In this document: positions 1 through 12,120 of the stretch, piece after piece
Layout: each line of letters opens with the position of its first letter
Numbering within the stretch: position 1 is the stretch's first letter
Assembly: GCA_963585895.1 (NCBI GenBank)
Contig: OY757934.1
Span: forward strand, 35,778,389-35,842,388
Length of the DNA stretch: 64,000 nt
Reading direction: 5' to 3'
From: Sepioteuthis lessoniana
Taxonomy: Eukaryota > Mollusca > Cephalopoda > Myopsida > Loliginidae
Made by a program: the position numbers and the translations under genes
The notes under the pieces: generated by a model
Told to the model about the DNA's origin: nothing
The model's database searches: none
The model's input: the letters and a program-made list of their open reading frames with translations, nothing else

Positions 1-106
1 TTTCCCTCAGAGATATCTTCAGTCCTACTGTCCACATCCAAATGATCAATGCCGTCAGATGTGTTGCTTGCTTGGGATGATGCCTTGCGTGCTCTTTCAG
101 CTGCAT
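1..106 (-). CDS. PDE1: PDE1 C-terminal tail exon (runs off the left edge)
   Basis: This is the last PDE1 exon visible. On the minus strand a pyrimidine-rich tract and AG acceptor precede position 106, and the first two bases complete a GAT codon begun by the exon at 12865-12939. The reading frame then stays open to the window edge. It encodes a hydrophilic, acidic and serine-rich tail beginning DAAERARKASSQASN, with no catalytic motif. PDE1 C-terminal tails vary widely between paralogues and species, so the call rests on phase, splice signal and gene order more than on similarity. Neither a stop codon nor a donor site is seen, so the exon continues to the left of the window. The intron separating it from the previous exon is about 12.8 kb and is filled with LINE and SINE copies. 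Confidence 0.8.
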   Translation of the reverse strand, partial: MQLKEHARHHPKQATHLTALIIWMWTVGLKISLRE

Positions 107-192
107 CTGACAAAAGAAAGAATAGAAATAAAAAAATTTTGAAAGTAGTAGGTAAAAATGTCAAGTAAAATATATGAAATTCTTCATAAAGA

Positions 193-218
193 AATATTCA
201 TTATTATTATTATTGTTA

Positions 219-265
<47 letters not shown>

Positions 266-267
266 TT
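193..267. repeat. (TTA)n microsatellite at the 3' end of LINE copy A
   Basis: A nearly pure TTA/TTG trinucleotide run directly abuts the 3' end of the R4/Dong-like LINE on the minus strand. Read on the LINE strand it is (TAA)n. It accounts for the long leucine run translated from this stretch. Confidence 0.9.
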
Positions 268-3265
268 ACTCCATCATTATGTGGCAGTCTTTCACTAGAG
301 TCTGTGCGACAACAAGTTCCCTCAAGTCTCCAGGATTCTTACTATTCTGGCCAATTTAAAAAATGCTGTAGTCTGGATGGTCTCAGTTTTTCCTCTTATT
401 TCCAGTTCTTCCAGACTACTTTCCAAACACTTGGGGACCATTTCAAGTGTACCAACTACAATTGTTATCACTGTTACCTTTACGTTCCACAGCTTTTTTA
501 ATTTTCTGGCAAGGTCCAAGAACTTGTCTATCTTTTTGCTATCTTCCCCCACCTGTGATCCACAGGAATGGCAAGATCCATTTGATGCCAAGTTCTCCTT
601 CTTTTGTTAATTACTCCTAGGTCTGGTATTCTGGTTAGAATTAGGTGATCTGTTTGTATCTCAAAATCCCAGAGAATTTGATGCATCTCATTCTCTAAGA
701 CAGATTTTGGTTTGTACATATACCATTTGGTAGTATGGTTAAAATTCAATCTCTTGCAGAATTTCCTGTGGATCACCTTTTCCACTCAGTTGTGTCAAGT
801 ATTGTACTATTTTTGCTAATTTGCTGCATTCACTTATATTATTGTTTCATCTCTTTCTTTACTTGCTATTCTGTTGCATATCATTCATTTTCATTTCAAC
901 AGAATAGGTCCTTATGACATTGGTTTGTGCTGCTACTAGAAGGTCTTCAGGTTCTCTTTTGAGATTTTATTTTTGTAGTGATGTCCAAGTTTTCTTGTTT
1001 GCAATCTTGCGAGTTTGTTGCTTGAAATATTCATTCAATTGTTTTTTCCTTTCTATTTTTGATTCCTTGTTTTTTTGTTTTTCTGTCTGTACTTATGTTG
1101 CCAATGGTGTTATTGGTTGCAGCAATTCATCTTTCTTAGCTCTTTTAAATGTATTACTTATGTCCTAGTAGTGATGCATTTATACAGTCCTCATTGCTGG
1201 TGAGTCCTCCTCATCTTTTTCTTGACACATACAGCTTATGTCACATCTCGGATATAATGCCTTATGCATAGGCCTTAACTTTCTTGTCCTTTGGTCCACT
1301 TGTCTGAGTTCCTCTTTTTTCTATTTTAAGAATGGTCCTGAGTATCTTACAAGAACTGCCTAGGTGTTTATCCCTTTAATGAGATTTTTGCAGTAGATTG
1401 GTTTCAATAAATTTTCTTGTTCTTTTGAGGTACTTTTTTCTTATTCTTTTTTCATCTCTGCCTGTTTGATAGTGTCTTTTTCCAATATTCTCAAGTACTT
1501 CTAATTTTCCTTCTCTTCAAGAATTCTTACGCTTTCTAGATTTTGATAGTTCTATTTCTTCTGTTATTTGTCTTTTCCCCCTCTTCATTATGAGCATGGT
1601 ATATTTTTCAATGCCAAATTCCATTCCTATATCCTGACTGTATATCCTTATTGTTTTGATCAGGGTCTATAGTTCCTTTTCATTTTTTGCAAATACCTTT
1701 ATATCATGTACATAAAGTGATTAATCTTTTCTAGTGATTTTGTAAATTTGCAGCCTCCTTGGCATTTCTTAAGTATTTAATTGAGTAGCATCATTGATAT
1801 AATGAATAGGAGTAGCAAGAGTAAGTCTCCCTGGAATATGCCTCTTTGGATTTTTACCACTGCTAAAGTTTAATGCTCTGATTTATCCTCCCTCTGTTAA
1901 TTCCACCCTCCAATTTTCCATGGCGTTGGTGTTGAAGTTTATGATTTTACCAGATATTTTGTACATTTTCAGACACTATTATTCTAGTTTGCAGGACCAT
2001 ATCATTGGCCCTTTATAGTCAATCCATGCCATGGCTACATTTTTCTGCCTTGTTTTGGCTTCTTTGAATATGTACTGGTCTATGAATAATAGGTTATTTA
2101 TTCTTTTTGTTCCCTTGCAGCAACCTTTCCGTTCTTCCAGAAATAGTCCATAGCATACAAGAAATCTATGTGGTCAAGATTTTCCCCACACATCATAGGT
2201 TAACACATAATCAGTTTATAGTTGCTGGGGATGGTTTTTTTTGGGGGGGTCCTTCTGGATTAGGGTAGTTTTCCCTTTCGTCATCCATTCGATTATGCTT
2301 ACTTCTTGTAGGAATTTATGCAGTTGCAGGGCTAGTCTATTGTGGACAAATGTGAATTTTTTAAACCAGAATCCATGTACACCATTGTGTTTTCTAATTT
2401 TGCATTTTCTTGAGTGTTGCTCTTAGTGACTCCAGGTATATGTTCATCTCGGGCCTTCTTCAAGTTCTTTTTCATGTTCCATTCAGCATTTCTGCAATGT
2501 TCTTTCTGTTTTCATGTTTTACTCCAAAATTGTTCAGTTTCCTTTACACCAAATTGTTGGTTAACCATGTTTTCCTTATTTTGGAATGTCCTGGTTTGTT
2601 TATTTTACTTGACTTTTTCTGCTATCTTTTGAGCCTCTCTTCTTTTACCAATATCTTTTGATTTATTTCTTCCATTTGTGTTGTCAGACTAATCTGCAGT
2701 TGTCTTTTTGTAATATTTTCATTCTGTTGGGGTTTTGTGTGTTTTACCTTCCTTAACAGTTTTGCTTATTGTTGCAGCTTTTTTATTTGTCCTTCTGTTC
2801 TCATTTTCCATCTTAATGTTTAATATTTCTGTTTGAATTCTTTCAGAGGATACCTAGTTTTGCTCCTGCATAGATTAACTCATTCTGTTCAGGGATGCTG
2901 TCCATTTGGATATGTTTTAATAATTTTTTTCTTGATATTTTTTGGTATTGATTCCTGAAAGATAGTTGTGTAGTCTTCTGTTCACTCATGAGGTTTTTTT
3001 TTTTTTTTCAATTCTACATTTTTCCTATCTTCCTGTATTAACATTGATGTTGTAGTACTGGCTTCTGTGACAGTTTGGTTTTCAATATTTTCTATTTCAA
3101 TATGTTTCGGAAGCTCTCTTTGAGTATATTCTTTGATTTACTGGTTCACATATTTTTAGTATCTCAAAGTCAGAAAACCAAATCAATCAAAATCAACCTC
3201 ACTTGGTGTTTTGACTTATATTAAATTTAGTGGATTCTGCCCAAATCTCCATCATCCATTTCCTA
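268..3265 (-). mobile_element. R4/Dong-like LINE, longest copy (copy A), decayed
   Basis: This is a roughly 3 kb non-LTR retrotransposon on the minus strand with its 3' end at the (TAA)n tract. Translated fragments run from an N-terminal stretch near 2880 (IYAGAKL), through a reverse transcriptase active-site region near 1700, to a C-terminal endonuclease-type domain at 322-785. That domain has ENEMHQILWDFEIQTDH, then RIPDLGVINKRRRT, then LARKLKKLWNVKVTVI. The PD...D pattern fits the restriction-like endonuclease of R4/Dong/Rex6-type LINEs. The reading frame is broken many times. The YMDD-like box reads YVHD here, so the copy is dead. The clade is inferred from remembered family features and was not searched. 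Confidence 0.75.
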
Positions 3266-3282
3266 TATCCTCTTTGTGCATA

Positions 3283-3868
3283 ATTATTATTGTTACTCAT
3301 TTGAGAGTTTTTCACACCAGCATTAGCTGATGGTTTCCCACTTGAGTTTGAGTGACAGCAAGTCTCTTCAAGTCTCCAGAACTCTTTTCAGTATTCTGGT
3401 CAATCTTAATAATGCTGTTATTTAGATAGTCTCCATTTGTCCCCTTATTTCAAAGTCCTCCAGACTATTTATCAATCCTTTAGTGACAGTACCAAGCACA
3501 CCAATTACAATTGGTATCACTGTCACTTTCATGTTCCCTAACTTTTTCAGTTCTCCAGCAAGATTCAGGTACTTTTCTTTCTTTTTGCTTTTTTTCAGTT
3601 TTACCCTGTGGTCAGCCAGAATGGCAAAGTCCACTATTCAGCAGGTTTCCTTTTTTTTTGTTACTATCACTAGGTCTAGTTGTCTGGTCAAGATTAGGAA
3701 ATCTGTTTGTATCTCAAAATCCCAGAGAAGTTTGTGTCTCATTTTCCTGGATGGGTTCTGGGTTGTGCATATACCATTTGTTTGTATGGTCAGATATAAA
3801 TTTCTTGCACAATTCTCAGTGGATGACCTTCCCCGCTTAGTTGTGTTTAGTCTTATACTATTATTATT
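3283..3868 (-). mobile_element. R4/Dong-like LINE, 5'-truncated copy B
   Basis: A second, shorter copy of the same LINE lies head to tail with copy A. Its 3' end is at ATTATTATTG near 3283, and its 5' truncation point near 3863 passes directly into another TTA run (3862-3885). The minus strand encodes LAGELKKLGNMKVTVIPIVI and then LINSLEDFEIRGQMETI, matching the C-terminus of copy A. It therefore appears to sit within a TAA-type microsatellite on both sides. Confidence 0.75.
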
Positions 3869-4349
3869 ATTAATATTATTAATTTTGATGTGTATTTTCT
3901 TTTATCTTAATTTTTTGTTAAATTTTTCTTGTAATTCACGGGGTCATAAATTTATAGTAATAAAAAACTGCACATATTGGAAGCAAATAATAAAATCTTA
4001 GGAAGATTTGAAGTCATGCCTTCTTCAATTGAAAGAAATATTGGGAGAAGTCCAAATTTAACCTTTTAAACTTGTTCTTTCCTTTTTTCTTGATTTCTCT
4101 TGAAGTTATGATTATTTTTTGATTTTTTTGTTTTTGGTAATATTTTTCATTCATTTTTAATTTTAGATGAAGCATTGTCAATTATTATTTTATTACAAAT
4201 TTAGAAAAATTATAATGGTTGACAATGCATCATAAGAAAATAAATTTAAAAAAATGCTACAAATATTTGATATATTTTTCCTTTAGAAGTTCTCAAAACT
4301 AAAGTTTTAATTATTTATTGGCTCATTAACGCATTCCATCCTGCTATCT

Positions 4350-4412
<63 letters not shown>

Positions 4413-4955
4413 TATCTTATTCAGATATTTGTTTTAAAAGCAATAAATCTAAAAATATATAGAGAAATCTACAGGGATGTTTATTTCTAGTGCTACATAT
4501 TATTACAAACATATCGATTGAACATATTTAAAGAACAACAGGGATTTATAGTGCTAAAATATTTTAGATATATCACAATGATTTATATGACTTTTACTAC
4601 ATGGGCTTCTTGGTACTCTGGGGCCTTAGGTACTGCCAGATTGCCAAGATACTGATATTACTGCAATAGTACAGCTCAATTTACATATAAAAGTACGGGT
4701 ATTTATTGATTCATCCTCATAATTTATGTTGGAAATGTAAAATATTAAAAATTTACAAACAGAATTCTGAAGATGTTTGTTGATACTTTTGGGCATCAAA
4801 CCATAATTCAATATTTTACTTTTAGTCGTTAGGTTTTAATCAACAATTGTTGTTATACAAAATCCACTGTTGGCCACATTTCTAACAATATAAAAAAAGG
4901 AATATAAAATGTTTTTTACCAAAATATATGCTAAAAAATTGAATAAAATACATTT
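3869..4955. other. Intronic AT-rich stretch with a (TA)n tract and a short hairpin
   Basis: No coding exon is seen. The stretch holds a (TA)n run at 4356-4407. It also holds a short foldback at about 4163-4240, whose arms match as GATGAAGCATTGTCAA and the reverse complement of TTGACAATGCATCATAAG. The hairpin could be a small MITE. Confidence 0.6.
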
Positions 4956-4959
4956 AAAA

Positions 4960-5780
4960 TACATTTTTTTATCACTTAGAATATTTGGACTTTTGTCTTC
5001 ATCTTCATTGTTATATTTACAACATTTCAGCTGATATGTTCTTCAGCTTTCTTCAATTGTTTCATGTTGAACTTGGAAGCCAACACAGAACTTGGCCGGC
5101 TCTACAAGTCACTGTGACCCAACATACATGCTCCTTCTTTAAGACATCCTATTCTCCAATGTTCTTCCCTATCTATGATTTTAACTTCATCCCACAAGAG
5201 CAAGTGGTTTCTCTTTTCTTTCCATATATGTTCAGCCATAGTCAGGTATGGCTGACCATATATGGAAGCAGCACATATGTTGGGTCACAGGGTCCTGCTG
5301 AGCTGGCCAAGTATAGAAATGAATACAATTTAAGAACCATTAATCAAAAAGTACTGAGGAAAAAAAAATTGTCATATAAACTAAGGTAAAAAATTACACA
5401 TAGTGTATATAGTATTTTATTGGTGGATGGAAACATTAGATTTATAAGTCCCAAAAATTCACTCTGTATTGTCCAGCAATGGGTAAGACGTTTGGTTAGA
5501 AAGTGCTTCTGATTGAAATCATCTGGAAGTTGCTGGTTCAATCCCAACTACAAGTAAGATAACAAAGAATACTTTTAATAGCTTAACACCTATACCTAGT
5601 CATGGTTAATGGAATTAGAACAATCTACCTTAGTGGATTAAATAAAGGATTCAGTTTGAGGTTCTATGTTGTCTCTTGAGTTTGACATGAAATACCTGAA
5701 GATTGCCAAAGAACATATCAGCTGAAATATCATGAAGATGAAGACAATAGTCCAAATATTCTAAGAGATAAAAATTATCA
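4960..5780. mobile_element. Foldback/MITE-like element with nested inverted repeats
   Basis: The segment at about 4970-5070 (TTAGAATATTTGGACT, then a CTTCATCTTCA stretch, then CAGCTGATATGTTC) recurs inverted at about 5665-5768. This gives terminal inverted repeats of roughly 90-100 bp. Inside lies a second inverted pair, about 5089-5115 against 5275-5312 (GTGACCCAACATA and TATGTTGGGTCAC). At its centre is a hairpin, CCATATATG to CATATATGG, at 5221-5265. No transposase is encoded. The outer arm resembles the foldback at 60560-60935. Confidence 0.65.
5472..5555 (+). repeat. tRNA-like head of a SINE
   Basis: An A-box-like stretch (AATGGGTAAGACGTTTGG) is followed about 40 bases later by a good B box (GGTTCAATCCC at about 5536-5546). 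No convincing full cloverleaf is seen, so this is read as a tRNA-derived SINE head and not a tRNA gene. It lies inside the foldback element. Confidence 0.45.
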
Positions 5781-5789
5781 GACTTCATC

Positions 5790-7790
5790 TCAGAAATTTA
5801 AACAAATGTAAAATATACATTCAAAATGACATTAGTCTTACTTAACAATCCTTTTAAAGATGTATTCATGTTTACTTTTGTTAAATAAATATTCTTGGTC
5901 AAGTTTTTGATTCTGTTACACTGCCTCTTCTCCCTCACCTTCTTTGCTTTTGGAAGGAAGGAAAGAACTGCTAAAATTAATATATTGTTGAGAGTGAGCA
6001 AGGGCCAGTGAGTTCATGACCCAGAAGCCTGGCCGTGGAAGGGATGCACAGTCTTAGCGGTTTAGTAGAAGTATACATGCAGAGAAGGGAGTAGATTCAG
6101 ATTGAATTTAGAGCTGAGTAGACATGGATCCGAGCCATGGCAGAGACACACACCAAACATGGATGAAAATATCAAATTGAGATTGGACCTGAGAAAAAAG
6201 GTTGTCAAAGAGTGAGCTGTTCAGAACTGCCTAAAATAAATGATCATTTTTACTTCCAGAAATCCTATTTTTTAAATTCTTGTAATTTGACATTTCTCCT
6301 ATTTTCTGTGTTTGTGCTTCAAGCTAGAAAGATTTTGTATTTTGAGTGGCTCACATTCTACCATGTGTGAGCTATAACTTGTTGATTTTTGTTTCTTCAT
6401 TTTCTGTTGTTTGTGAAGTTATGAAAGGCAGGGTACTCTCAATTTCTCCTCCATCAATTCCTTCTTATCTTTAGATTATTGCTATTCTAAATATGTTGTT
6501 TAAAAAAGAAAAACCTTTTTATTTTTTGTTGCCTAATCTAGTGTAGGGATTACATCCCTTACTTTTCAAGGTGATGCTTCTCATAGCTGCTGGGTGGTGT
6601 GACCAAGGAGCATTATAGTATGTGCAGCAAAGTCAAAGTTATCTCTTTTCATTCTTGCACACTTAAGCATGCTTTCTGGTTTTCAACAACCAAAAAGCAA
6701 GCACAAGTGTGTGTGTCTCCTGATAGGGGGGACTCTCATCTCAACAAACCTCGTCGGTACCATACATGGTATCATGCTTTGACATAAGTCTTCATACAAC
6801 AACTTTCATTCTATAAAAGACTCTTCAATGACTTGGTAGAACTTTCTCTCCATAATGTACTCTTAGTATTTCCATGTAATTCCTGTATTCATTCGACTCA
6901 GTTTTCTCAGGCAATAAACATGTTATTGTTGTTAATTTGTTGAGAATTGTTTTATATTGTTTAGCACGAGGAAATATTAAACTATAATACATTTACTCTG
7001 CTGCAAGTGTCTAACTCGTGTTCCTCATTCTCTTATAATAGTGGCAGTGAGTTTTGGTACTCAGATATAACAAATATACAAAGACCAACCTTCAAATTGT
7101 CAATACAAAAGCCAACTTAATTCTATTCCTCACCAGTAAAATAATTCACAAAGGTTATCATGGACAAGAAGAGGTTGGCATTAGTAGTGTTTGTAACAAT
7201 ATCAATGTTTTCTGGTGAATTCTTCAGTTTTTTTTTTCAGTCAATCTCTATTGCATATATATTTCCTTACATTTTCCATGTGGATATGTCAGTGTATGTG
7301 CTATGTGCTTGATAGAAGAAAAGTTTTGCATAAATTCATACAGAAAAAAATGTCATAGAAATTAGTAAATTATTTGTTCAATTGATAAAAACTCCTCATT
7401 CAGATTAAAAATGATCAATAAACACAGAACAAAAAGAAAGAATTTTTGCTTTGTTTTCATTCCTTTCCAGTAAGTTATAATGATAAACCTCACAGACCAA
7501 ACTCTAGAATTGAACCTTTGACTTAATAGCCCTTCAGCTTTACCACTGAGAAATCAAATGTTTGCAGAGAAGGTTAAAAATTTTCTTATTAATTAAAATA
7601 TAATTAGATATTAGAGTCCGTATTTTCCCCATTTGTCAGCAAGTGTGTTAAATGCAAATTTTATCCACTTGAAATGAAAGTAATTGTTATAATTAAAGAA
7701 GGTTCTTCATATTCCTTACAGCAAAATGTACACTTTGCACCACTTTAATATTATAGACAGGAAACAATTCAATAACTCTTGATTTGATTC
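5790..7790. other. Intronic stretch, one tRNA-like fragment near 7490-7565
   Basis: No exon is recognised. Segments near 6000-6160 and 6540-6790 have a higher GC content than their surroundings and may be unidentified repeats. At 7490-7565 the minus strand reads TCTCAGTGGTAAAGC, then GGTTCAATTCT, like the A and B boxes of a tRNA-derived SINE head. Confidence 0.45.
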
Positions 7791-8345
7791 TTTAGAATAA
7801 AATTTAAGTGACAGAAAGCGCAAGAAGAAAGATATATGAGTGAGGATATAGATATATTATAATTAAGAAAGAAGGTAAATGTTGAACAAGCAAATATGGA
7901 AAACAGTGAAGAAAAGAGCAAGTAAAAAAGAAATTGAAGAAAAGGAAAAAGGGTGTTTAGGAGTAAAAAAAGAATGAAACTGGGTAGGAGAATAGAAAAA
8001 TATGAAAGAAAGAAGAAAAAAAAGAAGAATTGTACAAATTAGAAAAAAATTACACAAGTAGAGGAGAAAATCAAGGAAAGGAATAAAATTGAAAAATAGA
8101 AGAAAGATTTTTTAAAAAATGTCTCTTTTCCTGTTAATTTCTTCTTGTTCTACACAAGAAGAAAAGTAAACAAGGAAAGAAAAATATGAATTACAATGAA
8201 AGAAAGAGAAATAAAGGAAAAAAAAGGAAGAAAGATTAGTGCAGTTTGAAGGAAAAGAGAATGAACAAAGCAAAATATTTTCATGGTCAATAAAGAAGAT
8301 AGAAGAAACGTAGAAGCTTAAAAGCAAGGAGATTCTAAAGAATTT
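7790..8345 (+). repeat. Purine-tract dispersed repeat, copy 1
   Basis: The plus strand is almost wholly A and G for more than 450 bases (GAAAGAAAG-type words). The same type of tract appears at 8700-9110 (inverted), 11880-12120 and 45880-46250. For the last three copies, similar non-purine flanks suggest a dispersed family and not independent simple repeats. Confidence 0.5.
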
Positions 8346-8699
8346 TTTTAAAATGGGGAGAAATAATGCCTGAAGAATACATTTGTGTCATTCTGTTGAC
8401 TTTTGCATCTGTCAATGGAGGTAAATAATAGAGCTATATTTGTTGTATGGTAATGTAAGAATCTCAAGAATGTCCAATGTATATGATTGGTTATTTTAAT
8501 ACCTTGACTGGAAGCGGATCCAATGGAATTTTTTATCAATGGATGAAAATAGTCTCCACCTAAATTGCATTAATGATAACATGTAAATGTGTGCAGAACC
8601 ACACAGTCATATCCATGGTAACAAGCATGGCTGATATCATTTAGAAAGGAATTTCATTTAATGGGACAATAGTTTTCAGGCAGAAATCTTGGTGATACA

Positions 8700-9110
8700 A
8701 TGTTAGTTTGGGCTTTTGTCTTGATTACATCAGTTATGCTCTCTTTTTTCGGTCTTTTTCAATTATTTTCTTTTCAAGCATCTCTATTTTTTACTTTCTT
8801 TTTCCTTTATAAAAACTTGTATTCTTCTTTCTTCTATTGGTAAACTACTATAATCTCTCTTTCTCGCTTTCTTTTTGTCCTGTCTCTTAACATAGAGTTA
8901 CTTCGGTCTTCTCCCTTCTTTGCATCAGTTTTTTTCTTTTTCTCTTTTTCAGTTTCTCTTTCTTTCCAACTTATTCTCTCTTCACTTTTTCCTTCCCTTT
9001 CTTTCTTCTATTTATTATGAGTTATTTGAAAATATTTCAGTTAACCAATGATGCTCCAATAATTTCAATGACTTATACTACCATATTGAACCCATAGACA
9101 AGCGGAAGTA
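8700..9110 (-). repeat. Purine-tract dispersed repeat, copy 2 (inverted)
   Basis: This is the pyrimidine-rich mirror of the family. The reverse complement of 9000-9100 contains GGAGCATCATTGGTTAAC and a following TTTCAAATAACTC. These align with the flank at about 45930 (AGAGCATTGGTCAACTT and TTTCAAATTACTC). Confidence 0.55.
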
Positions 9111-9187
9111 TTATTTCTTGGATAAATTGTTCTGTCATTTATTATGGGAACTATACTAGTAATTTTATACTAGTTTTTTTTATACTA

Positions 9188-9880
9188 GTATGATAATTGA
9201 GGATTGCATGGATGAATCAACACAAGGATTTGAGGACTATATAAAAGCAAAGAAAGATTAATTACAGCAGCAAATTGCAATAGTAGTAACGGATAGAAAA
9301 ACAACCAGAAAAACCAGGAAGTAGAAATGAGAAAAAAATAACTGTATGGATATTTCAAGTGACAAACAGGCAAGATTGTGTATAAGAAGACCTGGACACG
9401 GCTATAAAAGGAAAATCTCAAGTGAGAAACTGAAGATCTTCTAATAGCAGCACAAAACAATGTCATAAGAACCAATAATGTCTAATTATTTTAAAGTGAA
9501 AATCAATAATATGCAACAGAATAGCAAGTGTAGATTGTGCAGAGAAAGAGATGAAATGGTTAATCATATTATAAGTGAATATAGTAAACTAGCATAACAA
9601 GAGTACAAGACTAGGCATGAATGGGTGGGAAAGGTGATCCACTGGGAATTGTGCAAGAGATTGAGTTTTGACCATACTACCAAATGGTATATGCACAAAC
9701 CAAACTCTCTCCTAGAAAATGAGATGCATCAAATTCTCTGGGATTTTGAGATACAAACAGATCACCTAACTCTAACCAGAATACCAGACCTAGGGGTAAT
9801 TTACAAGAAAAAAAAAATTGTCATTTAGAGGATTTTGCCATTCCAGTGAACTAAAGAGAAAGCAAAAAGATAAAAAAATA
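9188..9880 (+). mobile_element. R4/Dong-like LINE, partial copy C
   Basis: This plus-strand fragment begins at a region corresponding to IEDSVDAS of the family. It contains a zinc-knuckle-like part (CRLCRERDEMVNHI) and the endonuclease-type segment TTKWYMHKPNSLLENEMHQI to RIPDLGVIYKK, and stops near 9880. It is broken and truncated at both ends, and ATTAACAAT-type 3' sequence is missing. The neighbour at 10372-10775 is a second partial copy in the same orientation. Confidence 0.7.
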
Positions 9881-10371
9881 CTCGGACCGGTCTTCAGTTG
9901 AATTTAGAATCCTACAGAAAAAAAACAAATGAATAAGTTATACCTCCTCCCCCAAATATAAAAAAATCACTGCTCCCTGATCTTAAAAGCATGGTAAAGT
10001 AATTATAATAATCTGAATGAAAAAAAACAAAAAAAAATAATATATAAATCAGAGGAGCAATGTAGACTGAATGTTGAAAACAGTTTAAATTGTAGAAATC
10101 TGTAAGTAAACTTTATGATTTTATCAACATCAATTTATTTTGCCTGTATCAAAATGTGTAAAGTTTAAATGCTGTCTTCAATTGAATATGGAATCCTACA
10201 GAAAAAATATGAATAAGTCCTATCCCCACAAAAATATCAAAAGTGACCACTCCCTGAGCTTAAATACATGGCATCAAGCTAAAAAAATTAAGAAAAAAGG
10301 GTGCTGTGGTCATATACCAAGTTAAAACTTACTTATTTGGAAAGTGTAAGTATCTTTTCAATTTTTTGGTG

Positions 10372-10775
10372 AGTGGTATGGATATCTCAAGCAACAAATT
10401 GGCAACATCTCACATGAGAGAACCTAAACAGGGCTAAGAAAAGAAAACCTTAAATGTGAAACTGAATCTCTTCTTACAGCAGCTCAAATCAATGCCACAA
10501 GAACTAATTATATTAAAGATAAAGAAATATTAACAGAATAGCAAGTGAAGATTATGTGGTGACAAAGACAAAATGATACATCACATAGTAAGTGAATATA
10601 GCAAGCTAGCACAAAAAAAAATGTAAGACTAAACATGACTGGGTTGGGGAAAGGTGATCTATTTGGAATTTTGCAAGAGATTGAAATTTGACCGTATAGC
10701 CGAATGGTATATCCACAAACGAAAATCCGTCCTACAGAATAAGACATAAAATTTTCTGGGATTTTGAGATACAAC
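10372..10775 (+). mobile_element. R4/Dong-like LINE, partial copy D
   Basis: This fragment is parallel to copy C. It shares GGAATTTTGCAAGAGATTGA, the WYIHKRKSVL-type stretch and TTCTGGGATTTTGAGATAC. It ends abruptly at a (TA)n tract at about 10790. Confidence 0.65.
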
Positions 10776-10785
10776 TCTGTTTGGT

Positions 10786-10789
<4 letters not shown>

Positions 10790-10832
<43 letters not shown>

Positions 10833-10970
10833 AGCCAGACATAGTTCCATGGGAGACATTATATATATATATATATATATATATAAAGTAAAGTTGGCAT
10901 CCTTAGTCAAGGGTGACCCAAAGGCTCCCTTTTCAATAGCTACTACACCAAGGTGCAGAGGAGTATGCTA

Positions 10971-11002
<32 letters not shown>
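10790..11002 (-). repeat. (TA)n tracts enclosing a SINE-A 3' fragment
   Basis: Three (TA)n runs (about 10790-10830, 10860-10884 and 10974-11002) flank an 88-base fragment at 10886-10973. The fragment matches the 3' half of SINE family A: AAAGTAAAGTTGGC, then GGGTGACCC, then AGCTACTACACCAAGGTG. Confidence 0.75.
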
Positions 11003-11007
<5 letters not shown>

Positions 11008-11204
11008 TTGTTTATCCTTTAATTTAATTTTTTGTTTTGGTTGCATCAAAAGAACAGGTGATAAAAGTAAACTCATGCTTAATTCCAAGAAGAAAGACAA
11101 GCTTGGAGAAGATTGAAATTTTTTACAACTTCATTTGGCTTATATCTCAGCTAATTTTTCCTTGTGATATTGCTATATGACTTTCTATACTACTCACCCT
11201 AGAG

Positions 11205-11450
11205 ATTGAACTCAAGACCACCAGGTAACTACATAAATATACTTTAACCAATGCTTCTCTAGTTTGAATTTCTTTCTCTTAGACTCATTACCATATCAAG
11301 GTTAAAGAACCCAGTCTGCCTTATGATTCATCCATAGCTGAAAGGAGTATAGTTGTATTTATGTTTTTCCCAAGGGTATTAGCACTTTATGAAATGCAAA
11401 GAGCTTTATTCAGGATATGAACTCTGGATAAAGAATTGTTTATCTTATAA
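11205..11450 (-). mobile_element. SINE family B, old copy
   Basis: On the minus strand a B-box-like GAGTTCAATCTCT and an A-box-like CATTGGTTAAAGT are present. On the plus strand the shared central block follows (AAGGTTAAAGAACCCAGTC, TCATCCATAGCTGAAAGG, CCCAAGGGTATTAGC). The order of parts is rearranged relative to the well-bounded copy at 21806-22093, so two SINE fragments may be joined. Confidence 0.55.
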
Positions 11451-11879
11451 TTTCAGACAAAAATGAACATTTTTGTTGTATTTTTTCCAACAAAATAAAA
11501 TAGACAAGATTAGAATTAAAAATATCAACAAAAATCTGCATTGAATTAAATATATGTAATTATTAAATGCTAATTAATGAAACACATCTGAAATATTAAA
11601 AATGAGGATAATAATTTAAAAAATCATTAAATAGTGAATATTTTGCAGACTTTCATCATTTATAACTCTTAGAAAATATTAAGAAAATCAATGAGATATT
11701 TACAATCTTTATTTACTGATACACTATGACAATTGTAAGTAATTTTATTTTTGATCTGGAAAAAAAAAATACTTGAGAAAATTAGTTGAGATAGAGAAGG
11801 AATTTTGAATAAAATTTTTCAAAATGTGTGAGAAGATATTTTTTGTATGTTTACATAATTGAGTAAAATGCTTATTTTT

Positions 11880-12120
11880 AAAAATTTATTATATTTTCAA
11901 GATGATGGCATCAATTTTGTTGGAAAGTTAAGAATTTAGAAGGATTTATTGACTAAAATCCTTTCAAATCACTCCAGTAAATAGAAGAAAGAAAGTATAG
12001 GAAGAAGAAATTAAAGAGAATAAATTTGAAGGAAAGTAAAAGTGAAAGAGGAAGATTATTAAGTCATTATAAAAGAAAAAAAAAAGGAGAGAGAGAGAGG
12101 TGGGAGAGTGAGGAAAGTAG
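11880..12120 (+). repeat. Purine-tract dispersed repeat, copy 3
   Basis: The flank CAAGATGATGGCATCA, then AAATCCTTTCAAATCACTCC, precedes a GA-rich run. It aligns with 45888-45960. The purine run includes GAGAGAGAGAGAGG near 12087. Confidence 0.6.

Noticed and set aside
174-359. Open frame with a very long leucine run
   Set aside because: It is a translation of the (TTA)n microsatellite at the end of a LINE.
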